A DNA stretch of 7,750 nucleotides. It comes from Bacteroidales bacterium (GTDB lineage: Bacteria; Bacteroidota; Bacteroidia; Bacteroidales; UBA12077). Below, in pieces: positions 1-4,850 of the stretch. A model generated the notes under the pieces. It did not search any database. It saw only the letters and a program-made list of their open reading frames with translations, and was not told the origin of the DNA. How positions within the stretch are numbered: position 1 is the first letter of the stretch; each line of letters starts with the position of its first letter. The stretch spans positions 1 to 7,750 of the forward strand of contig JAUVUS010000101.1 of the NCBI GenBank assembly GCA_030600865.1. Direction: 5' to 3'. A program made the position numbers and the translations under genes.

Positions 1-248
1 CCTCCTCTGATAAAAATAAAGGAAATACTCAGGTAAAAAGTACCAGAGGTACTGTTTCTTCAGGAAACTCAAACACAAAAACAGGAAACAATAGATCAAA
101 TAATAAGAGTACAAATACAAGAGAATCAAAAAACCAAAGATCCAATAATAATGTAGGTTCGAATAAGACAAATACAAGACAATCAGGCACTCAAAAATCT
201 AATAGGAAGGAATCAAATAGATCTGAGAGGAAATCAAAAAAGAGATAA
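1..248 (+). CDS. 3' end of a gene encoding a low-complexity basic Ser/Asn/Lys-rich tail (partial)
   Basis: The frame starting at base 3 is open from the window edge to a TAA at 246-248 and gives 81 residues without a start codon, so this is the C-terminus of a gene that begins outside the window. Nearly every residue is Ser, Asn, Lys, Arg, Thr, Gln or Gly. There are almost no hydrophobic residues (three Val in total), and it ends in a basic KSKKR. Short Asn/Lys/Ser/Arg patterns recur (NNRSNNKST, QRSNNNVGSN, KSNRKESNRSER), so the tail is surely disordered. Such tails occur on secreted or surface Bacteroidota proteins and on nucleic-acid-binding proteins, but no domain is visible and I assign no function. 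The reading frame is supported by the absence of stops over the whole stretch and by a strong hairpin 8 bases after the stop. Confidence 0.75.
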   Translation, partial: SSDKNKGNTQVKSTRGTVSSGNSNTKTGNNRSNNKSTNTRESKNQRSNNNVGSNKTNTRQSGTQKSNRKESNRSERKSKKR

Positions 249-256
249 AATTGTAA

Positions 257-290
257 AATATTGTTATACCTCCGGGGGTACAACAATATT
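257..290. terminator. Strong stem-loop terminator, probably bidirectional
   Basis: AATATTGTT (257-265) is the exact reverse complement of AACAATATT (282-290). After one mismatch (266/281) the stem continues with TACC (267-270) pairing GGTA (277-280) around a TCCGGG loop. It begins 8 bases after the stop of the upstream partial gene and is followed by a T-rich stretch (TTTCTCTATAATTT). It most likely ends transcription of that gene and insulates the YqhA-like gene downstream. A-rich sequence on its left side means it could also work for leftward transcripts. Confidence 0.75.
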
Positions 291-351
291 TCTCTATAAT
301 TTAAATTATATATCTAGTATTAGGATAAATATTTTTTAACAACAAACGGCC

Positions 352-822
352 ATGAAACTATATTATAAAATTGTTGTAGCACTTCCTGTTATTTTTTCCC
401 AGTTAATTGCTTTGATTTTTATAGGAATTGGAATTTATGAATTCGGCACAGGGATAACGGGCATAGCTTTAGGTGAGTTGGGTACTGAGTCTGCTCCGGG
501 TCTAAAACTGTTGCACACATTAGATATGTTTCTCTTTGGCTTTATATTTATTATCTTTTCATTAGGATTCTCCCAACTTTTTCTTCCAGAATCTAAGCTT
601 TCAACTGTACTGGATAGTATAACCCCGAATTGGTTACATGTAAAAAACTTTACAGAATTAAAACTGATTCTTTGGGAAACATTGCTTACATCTCTGGTAT
701 TAATGTTTGTCGAACAAGTCTTTAAAAACGGTGGAAATTGCAACTGGCAAATTGCATTGATTCCGGTTTCTATTTTTCTCATCTCGCTCAGTATCTTTTT
801 TATCAGAAAAGGAGAAAAGTAA
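352..822 (+). CDS. UPF0114 (YqhA-type) four-helix inner-membrane protein
   Basis: This 156-residue integral membrane protein has four hydrophobic helices at about residues 6-29, 52-77, 105-124 and 132-151. The second helix region, with LHTLDMFLFG leading into a Gly/Ser-containing segment that ends SQLFLPES, and the following polar block with FTELK before helix 3, match the layout of the UPF0114/YqhA family (E. coli YqhA is 164 residues). The family's molecular role is not established, so none is given beyond an inner-membrane location. The ATG at 352 is preceded by AACAACAAACGGCC, with no clear Shine-Dalgarno, which is normal for Bacteroidota. It is flanked by its own hairpin upstream and by a 130-base gap downstream, so it is probably a single-gene unit. 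The family assignment rests on recall of the pattern, not on a search. Confidence 0.75.
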   Translation: MKLYYKIVVALPVIFSQLIALIFIGIGIYEFGTGITGIALGELGTESAPGLKLLHTLDMFLFGFIFIIFSLGFSQLFLPESKLSTVLDSITPNWLHVKNFTELKLILWETLLTSLVLMFVEQVFKNGGNCNWQIALIPVSIFLISLSIFFIRKGEK

Positions 823-974
823 ATCGAGAATCCAAAATAGGATTAAAAAAATTAAATTGATGAAAAAAAATTGTAATCCGATTTCTATCTTAAAATTTTC
901 ATAAATTTACAAATAAGAATTACCAGATTATAACGAGAAATAAATATTTAATTGTGTTACTAAATCTTAACATT

Positions 975-1598
975 ATGAAAAATAGAATTATTTTGATCAT
1001 GATCGCTATGCTATTTTTATGGTCATGCGCATCTACAATGCAGTACATCTGGGTTAAAGAAAACTATCAGGGAAAACATTTTGAAAGCATTCTAGTTATA
1101 GGTATTTCTAAAAACCTGGCAGTCCGTTCCATTTTTGAAAACACGATCGTCGAAATGCTAAAAGAAGAAGGTATCACTGCCAGCAATAGTTTAACACTCT
1201 TTCCTCCTATTAAAAATATGACAGAACTAAATGAAGAACAAATTGAATCCAGGGTAAAGTCGGGCAACTACGATGCAGTTTTAGTTTCCTCACTGGTCGA
1301 TATTAATACACAGGAGATTTATGAAAGTGGAACAAATAACTATTATCCTGTGCATTACCGATACCGTAGGCATATTTACTCAAGTTATAGTTATACCTAT
1401 ACTCCGGATTACTATCGCACACAACAGTCTTATGTGCTGGAAACCCGGTTATTTGACACTTCTGCTTCTACAAAAGAAGATGCTATCGTGTGGTCTGGTC
1501 AATCTTCAATCACAGTTCCATCTTCATACGAATCAGCATCTAAACAGTATGCAAAAACACTGGTAAAAACTCTTTTAGAATCTCAAATTATTAAATAA
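975..1598 (+). CDS. Tyr-rich small lipoprotein, paralogue of the one at 3864-4532
   Basis: This 207-residue predicted lipoprotein starts at ATG 975. A GTG at 954 is in frame but would put seven extra residues before a signal peptide that is complete without them. The signal is MKNRIILIMIAMLFLWSC with the lipidated Cys at residue 18, so it should be anchored to the outer or inner membrane facing the periplasm or surface. The mature part begins with a W...Y.GK.FE.ILVIG segment and a R.IFE block (about 26-56). It then has a D-A-V-L-V strand (100-104), a Tyr-rich stretch (123-148) and a conserved end with VLETRLFD and IVWSGQS (154-177), followed by a helix with QYAKTLVK. The order resembles Bacteroidota and proteobacterial lipoproteins often filed as DUF4136-like, but I hold the exact family loosely. 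Function is unknown. A perfect palindrome follows 70 bases after the stop, so it looks monocistronic. Confidence 0.8.
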   Translation: MKNRIILIMIAMLFLWSCASTMQYIWVKENYQGKHFESILVIGISKNLAVRSIFENTIVEMLKEEGITASNSLTLFPPIKNMTELNEEQIESRVKSGNYDAVLVSSLVDINTQEIYESGTNNYYPVHYRYRRHIYSSYSYTYTPDYYRTQQSYVLETRLFDTSASTKEDAIVWSGQSSITVPSSYESASKQYAKTLVKTLLESQIIK

Positions 1599-1663
1599 TA
1601 TGAATAAAGGGAAAAATAGAGGAATTAGATGAAGAAAAAAAATTGTAGAAAAGTCTATAAAAC

Positions 1664-1691
1664 ATAGCCCCCGATAGCTATCGGGGGGTAG
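1664..1691. terminator. GC-rich perfect palindrome, probable terminator
   Basis: Bases 1668-1687 read CCCCCGATAGCTATCGGGGG, a perfect 20-base palindrome in very AT-rich surroundings. TA on the left (1665-1666) and TA on the right can extend the stem past one mismatch. It lies 70 bases after the lipoprotein stop and 58 bases before the channel gene, and is followed by a T-rich stretch (CTTCTTTTAAATT). It should form a short, very stable hairpin and separate the two transcripts. I recall the same GATAGCTATC core as frequent between genes in Bacteroidota, so it may belong to a dispersed palindrome family rather than being unique here. Confidence 0.65.
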
Positions 1692-1744
1692 TACCTTCTT
1701 TTAAATTACAGGAAATCAATCTGATAATCATAATAAGTTATTCT

Positions 1745-2396
1745 ATGCTTAAAAAAATTTTAGATTCATATTATCATAAAATTCTCATAATATGTATTAT
1801 ACTGCTGATATCTCTCAACTTTTTAATAAAGGATGATATAGTTAGAAGTGCTATTAACAGTTTTTTCTTTAGCATAGTTTTTTTGGTTGCAGCATTTTCT
1901 GTAAAAACAATAAATAATCGCTTGTTATATTTTGCTTTGGGAATAATTGTAATTCGATTAATATCAGATTACATAACTGACAATACATTTATATATATTT
2001 GCAACTGTTATTATTTTTATCTTCTTTTTAGTGATAGTTTACAAACTGATTTTTCAAGTTGCTAAAAGCAAAGTAGTAAACAGTGTTGTAATTCTGGAAT
2101 CAATTAATGCTTACTTACTAATAGGATTAAGTAATAGCATATTGGCAGCTTTAATTAATAGAATCTCAGAAACTGCTTACTCTTTTTCAAATACTGTAAA
2201 TGAAAGCTTCTCGGATTTTATATATTATGGTTTTATTACTCAAACAACAATTGGTTATGGAGATATTTCACCGATTTCAGATTTAGCCAGGCTACATTCT
2301 ATCACATTTGGTGTTGTCGGACAGCTATATTTAACCATTATCATTGCTATTTTGGTTGGGAAATTTATTTCTCAAAAAAATGAAAAAGCATCATGA
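1745..2396 (+). pseudogene. Six-helix potassium-channel-type protein split by a one-base frameshift
   Basis: Two overlapping frames together encode one ion-channel protein. The first runs from ATG 1745 to a TGA at 2063-2065. The second frame is open from 1977 to TGA 2394-2396 and contains no ATG at all, so it cannot be a separate normal gene. Joining them by skipping one base near 1998-2000, at the end of the run TTTATATATATTT, gives a 216-residue protein ending the fourth helix as FIYI-ATVIIFIFFLV. Helices lie near 13-28, 35-55, 62-80, 83-102, 115-133 and 190-210. A pore loop carries the filter TTIGYGD (joined residues 167-173; bases 2244-2264), and the last helix has GQLYLTIIIAILVGKF, as in two-pore-helix K+ channel domains (Ion_trans_2). 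The helix before the pore lacks a charged S4 pattern. If the shift is real the product stops before the pore and is dead. A sequencing indel is the main alternative. Confidence 0.8.
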
Positions 2397-2406
2397 CTGA
2401 TAAAAA

Positions 2407-3615
2407 TTAAAATACTTCGTTTATTCCCAGATAAAATCCTGAAGCACCGTGCTCACCAAAAGCAATATCAAGAGCCAAATTAGTACGGGCCGATTTGTTT
2501 ATCATTACACGTAATCCTGCTCCATAGCCAAAGTCAAGGTAATCAAATAAATTAATATCACCCAATCTGTTACTTGCAGTTGTTGTATTTACAAATACGA
2601 CAGCACCGAACGTCTCTTTGGTTTTTTGCAATGGTATACGATATTCTATTTCTCCATATAACATATCTTCTCCTCTGAACCGGCCTTGAGTGTATGCTCT
2701 TCCCGAACGCCCAAACTGGTCCCAACCAACTGCAGGCAAATCTAAATAAGGTACATCTCCACTTGTAACAAACCATCCATAAGTCCAGAAACCAATCATA
2801 TGACGTGGTCTGCTTTCACTTAATTGCAAATAATCTCTGTATTCATACCATAACATAGATGAGCTTTTAGCACTTCCCAGAAATTCAGGATTTATTCTAA
2901 AATTTAAAAATGCATATCTCCCACTGTACGGATTTATTGCGTTATCACGACTGTCGTACATTCCATTTAGTGAAATACCGGAGGTAGTGTATTTCTCAGT
3001 ATCAAAACCTTTGGCTGTGCTGTAAGCATAATGACTGGTTATAGAATCAGGTAAGCTTAGTAGATTATCCTGAATGTCATAATGATAATCATAATGATAT
3101 CCTAAACCTGCATAGAAATATGAATCGTTTATTCGTTTTAATGCTGTCTCATGAAATCGTATATAATCAAATTCCATCATTTGCGCATCCGGAATAGGTG
3201 TTGAGAAAAGACCATCAGGATATTCTATACCCTGACCAATAGGTTTAGCCGTAGATGGCCCTGTCCCTAGTCCATAAGTAGGTTGTGATGTAATGAAATA
3301 TCGAATGTCACTCAGTAATATCCAACTATCATCAGATAAATAAGCATTTGATTTTAATGTTAAAATCAATTGTTTTTTTGTTGTATAAATCACTGATCCC
3401 AGCGCTGATGAAACTCTGGTGCTGCTTTTATCGCCCATATACCAACTGGCCCCGGGAGCAATACCATACATAATACCGGTTGAAGGAGAGGACGCAACTA
3501 CAGGTAAAGGAATAAAAGAAATCTTTTTTTCTTTTTTAACCTGAGTAGTATCTTGTGCATTAACTAAAGAAAAATTAATCGCTAAGACAAAAAATAAAAA
3601 TAAACTCTTTTTCAT
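2407..3615 (-). CDS. Omp85/BamA-type outer-membrane beta-barrel without POTRA domains
   Basis: This 402-residue secreted outer-membrane protein has a signal peptide at residues 1-20 ending SLVNA before QDTTQ. After a short Lys-rich linker (27-31) the barrel starts almost at once at SFIPLPVV, so there is no room for POTRA domains and the protein is essentially a barrel. Bacterial surface antigen (D15/Omp85) features include YDSRDNAINPYSGRY (220-234), a GRFRG block (311-315) at the place of the usual VRGF/Y loop-6 motif, YGEIEYRIPL (320-329), YGAGLRVMINK (364-374) and a final DIAF...GFYLGINEVF ending in the aromatic residue typical of barrel C-termini. Such stand-alone barrels may transport or insert proteins or lipids, but the substrate is unknown. 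It faces the channel gene with only 10 bases between stops. Its promoter must lie in or beside the MITE-like element just upstream. The family call is firm, the function is not. Confidence 0.85.
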   Translation of the reverse strand: MKKSLFLFFVLAINFSLVNAQDTTQVKKEKKISFIPLPVVASSPSTGIMYGIAPGASWYMGDKSSTRVSSALGSVIYTTKKQLILTLKSNAYLSDDSWILLSDIRYFITSQPTYGLGTGPSTAKPIGQGIEYPDGLFSTPIPDAQMMEFDYIRFHETALKRINDSYFYAGLGYHYDYHYDIQDNLLSLPDSITSHYAYSTAKGFDTEKYTTSGISLNGMYDSRDNAINPYSGRYAFLNFRINPEFLGSAKSSSMLWYEYRDYLQLSESRPRHMIGFWTYGWFVTSGDVPYLDLPAVGWDQFGRSGRAYTQGRFRGEDMLYGEIEYRIPLQKTKETFGAVVFVNTTTASNRLGDINLFDYLDFGYGAGLRVMINKSARTNLALDIAFGEHGASGFYLGINEVF

Positions 3616-3640
3616 AGTATAGTTTTTAAATTTTCAGAAA

Positions 3641-3649
3641 TTAGTTTTG
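3641..3649 (+). repeat. Left target-site duplication of the MITE-like element
   Basis: TTAGTTTTG immediately precedes the left inverted end. TTAGTTTTT at 3814-3822 immediately follows the right end, so 8 of 9 bases match in direct orientation. This is what an insertion with an 8-base (or decayed 9-base) staggered cut leaves. Confidence 0.55.
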
Positions 3650-3813
3650 TTGAATATCCGCATGATTACCTAAAATATAGCTAATGATTTTCTTTATTTG
3701 CCCCGTCCCTAAAGGGTGTGAAGAAAATCAATTTGCTCCCTTAAGGGCTAGGGGCAAACAAATTGATTTTCAATTAATTTTGGTAATTTACAGGTAATCA
3801 TGCAGATATTCAA
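3650..3813. mobile_element. 164-bp MITE-like element with 22-bp terminal inverted repeats
   Basis: The left end (3650-3671, TTGAATATCCGC...ATTACCT) and the right end (3792-3813, AGGTAATC...GATATTCAA) are reverse complements over 22 bases with one mismatch. They are flanked by the direct repeat TTAGTTTT. Inside there is no ORF, only further inverted pairs: TTTGCCCC (3697-3704) with GGGGCAAA (3751-3758), a perfect 13-base pair GAAAATCAATTTG (3723-3735) with CAAATTGATTTTC (3759-3771), and two small palindromes, CCCTAAAGGG (3707-3716) and CCCTTAAGGG (3738-3747). Size, ends, lack of coding and flanking duplication fit a non-autonomous element moved by a transposase elsewhere in the genome. It sits between two minus-strand genes, so its hairpins may end the lipoprotein transcript and its left flank may shape the promoter of the barrel gene. 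The alternative is a dispersed palindromic unit that never transposed, with a chance flanking match. Confidence 0.6.
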
Positions 3814-3822
3814 TTAGTTTTT
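3814..3822 (+). repeat. Right target-site duplication of the MITE-like element
   Basis: TTAGTTTTT directly abuts the right inverted end and repeats the TTAGTTTTG found before the left end, with only the last base different. Confidence 0.55.
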
Positions 3823-3863
3823 ATAATAACACACACTTTAATATAATTGTTTTAGAATGAAAA

Positions 3864-4532
3864 CTACTTAACAATTAAAACATCCTTTTCAATTATATCC
3901 TTAACAATAATTTTTGCAAACTGTTTTGCTTCTTCTACCAGGCAACTCATATTTTCGGTTTGAGTTTGTGCTGTCCAAAGCAATTTTTCAGTTTCAATAT
4001 CATATAAATTTGTTTCAACAAAGTAGGTAGTTTCTGTAGTATAGTATCCTGTAGAATAGGTTGTATTATAAACATATGAATAATAATCGTAATATGTATG
4101 ATTATAAACCGGATAGGTAGGATCATAGTATGCAGTAAAAGCAATCCCCTTTTTAACATAACGTTCCTCTTGCTTTGCATCAAGAAGAGTAACAATAAGC
4201 AAGGCATCTATTTTATTTGCATTAATTTTTTCTACTATTAGCTTTTTAAGTTCCCCGGGTTCATAATTCAAATTTTTAACAATATCTTTTTTCCCTGCCA
4301 GAGGAAAAGAATAAAAGGTTATTGTTGAATTTACTCCTGATTTATTAAATTCAGATGTGATAGATTCTTCTACCAATAGCCTGTTAGGGTCAGAGGAAAA
4401 CATAACAATAACGCCCAGGTTTTCATACTTTTTTGCTTGTATGTCTTCCTGTGTCCATGATACGGTAAGCTTTGTATTTACACAACCGAATAATAAACTA
4501 CTAATTAAAAATATTAGACTAATTTTTCGCAT
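3864..4532 (-). CDS. Tyr-rich small lipoprotein, second paralogue
   Basis: This 222-residue predicted lipoprotein has the signal MRKISLIFLISSLLFGC with the lipidated Cys at residue 17 (lipobox LFGC). The mature chain follows the same plan as the 975-1598 protein: an SW...Q..KYENLGVIV segment (25-43), an E-S-I-T-S-E-F helix with KSGVNST, an ALLIVTLLD strand (110-118), a Tyr-rich stretch (135-170) and the matching end FVETNLYD...LLWTAQT (171-190), then EAKQFAKIIVKD. The shared VETNLYD/VLETRLFD and LLWTAQT/IVWSGQS blocks make common descent clear although most positions differ. Function is unknown, and the location is the periplasmic or outer-membrane face. ATG 4532 is preceded by an A/T-rich leader with no clear Shine-Dalgarno. 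It is transcribed away from the restriction-modification gene and is probably ended by the hairpins of the MITE-like element. Confidence 0.8.
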   Translation of the reverse strand: MRKISLIFLISSLLFGCVNTKLTVSWTQEDIQAKKYENLGVIVMFSSDPNRLLVEESITSEFNKSGVNSTITFYSFPLAGKKDIVKNLNYEPGELKKLIVEKINANKIDALLIVTLLDAKQEERYVKKGIAFTAYYDPTYPVYNHTYYDYYSYVYNTTYSTGYYTTETTYFVETNLYDIETEKLLWTAQTQTENMSCLVEEAKQFAKIIVKDIIEKDVLIVK

Positions 4533-4644
4533 TTCATTTAATTTTTAGATAAAAACTTTTTATTATTTTAATGATGTAATTTAATATAATAAATACATAT
4601 AACCAATTTCATTTTTAATTCACATAAATTGTTTCCAAAATAAA

Positions 4645-4680
4645 AAAGCGCTGAAAATACATCTTGATTTTCTGCGCTTT
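4645..4680. terminator. Bidirectional terminator-like hairpin
   Basis: AAAGCGCTGAAAAT (4645-4658) pairs with ATTTTCTGCGCTTT (4667-4680), 13 of 14 positions complementary, around an 8-base loop ACATCTTG. It has an A run on its left and ATAGTTTTT on its right, so it can act on transcripts from either side. It lies in the 318-base gap between the divergent lipoprotein and restriction-modification genes, so no visible gene in the window obviously ends here. It may mark the old end of a gene lost when the right-hand cassette was acquired. Confidence 0.6.
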
Positions 4681-4692
4681 ATAGTTTTTAAT

Positions 4693-4707
4693 CGGGGTCG
4701 CGGGCGG
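4693..4707 (+). other. GC-rich patch in the divergent intergenic gap
   Basis: CGGGGTCGCGGGCGG has 14 G/C of 15 bases in a gap that is otherwise mostly A/T, and is followed by TTTTTCG. It has no good partner for a stem within the gap. It may be a remnant of a neighbouring cassette end. I can assign no role. Confidence 0.3.
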
Positions 4708-4743
4708 TTTTTCGTTTAATTCTATTTTTATTCACAAATATTT

Positions 4744-4831
4744 ACGCTCAATTCATCCCCGTTAATTTTGAACAACTAATTTTTAATACTAATTTTAATG
4801 TTTTTGTTAGTCGTGCATCCTACAGAAAAAC
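4744..4831 (+). repeat. Upstream copy of the cassette-boundary direct repeat
   Basis: This block recurs after the restriction-modification gene at 7595-7720. ACGCTCAATTC (4744-4754) is identical to 7595-7605. After 11 variable bases, the 34 bases at 4766-4799 match 7618-7651 at 31 positions. A third piece, GTCGTGCATCC and TACAGAAAAAC (4810-4831), aligns with 7699-7720 at 16 of 22 positions. The order and orientation of all three pieces are kept. The block ends 19 bases before the gene's ATG, so it supplies the gene's promoter and leader. It contains GTTAGTC at 4806-4812, close to but not matching the integron core GTTRRRY. Confidence 0.7.
4767..4797 (+). promoter_or_regulatory. Bacteroidota-type promoter for the MmeI-like gene
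   Basis: TTTG (4767-4770) and TAATTTTA (4790-4797) are separated by 19 bases, matching the Bacteroidota form (TTTG near -33, TAnnTTTG near -7) except at the last base. Transcription would start near 4804, giving a leader of roughly 47 bases before ATG 4851. The same two boxes at the same spacing occur in the downstream copy of the repeat, and one of the three differences between the 34-base copies falls between the boxes rather than in them. Confidence 0.55.
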
Positions 4832-4850
4832 TAAATTCATAAAATTTAAA

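Noticed and set aside
435..782. Minus-strand ORF inside the UPF0114-type gene
   Set aside because: It is antisense to a gene with clear membrane helices, has no domain pattern or ribosome site, and its composition mirrors the sense codons.
954..974. GTG at 954 as the start of the first lipoprotein
   Set aside because: The ATG at 975 begins a complete lipoprotein signal peptide with Cys at residue 18. The extra residues MLLNLNI would only lengthen it, with no better ribosome site.
1321..1566. Plus-strand ORF in another frame inside the first lipoprotein
   Set aside because: It overlaps conserved segments of the lipoprotein that are shared with its paralogue and has no recognisable features.
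2031..2396. A separate 121-residue pore protein starting at GTG 2031
   Set aside because: The same frame is open and channel-like upstream of the GTG, there is no ATG in it, and the GTG falls in the middle of a predicted helix. A frameshifted single gene explains it better.
3947..4207. Minus-strand ORF in another frame inside the second lipoprotein
   Set aside because: Its Ile/Leu/Met-rich repeat is the frame-shifted reading of the Tyr-rich stretch, not a separate protein.
4357..4548. Plus-strand ORF antisense to the second lipoprotein's start
   Set aside because: It covers the signal peptide region of a supported gene on the other strand and has no features of its own.
4744..4831. The upstream boundary as a canonical integron attC site
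   Set aside because: GTTAGTC misses the GTTRRRY core at one position, the inverted arms seen downstream are reduced to ACG/CGT, and no integrase gene is present in the window.
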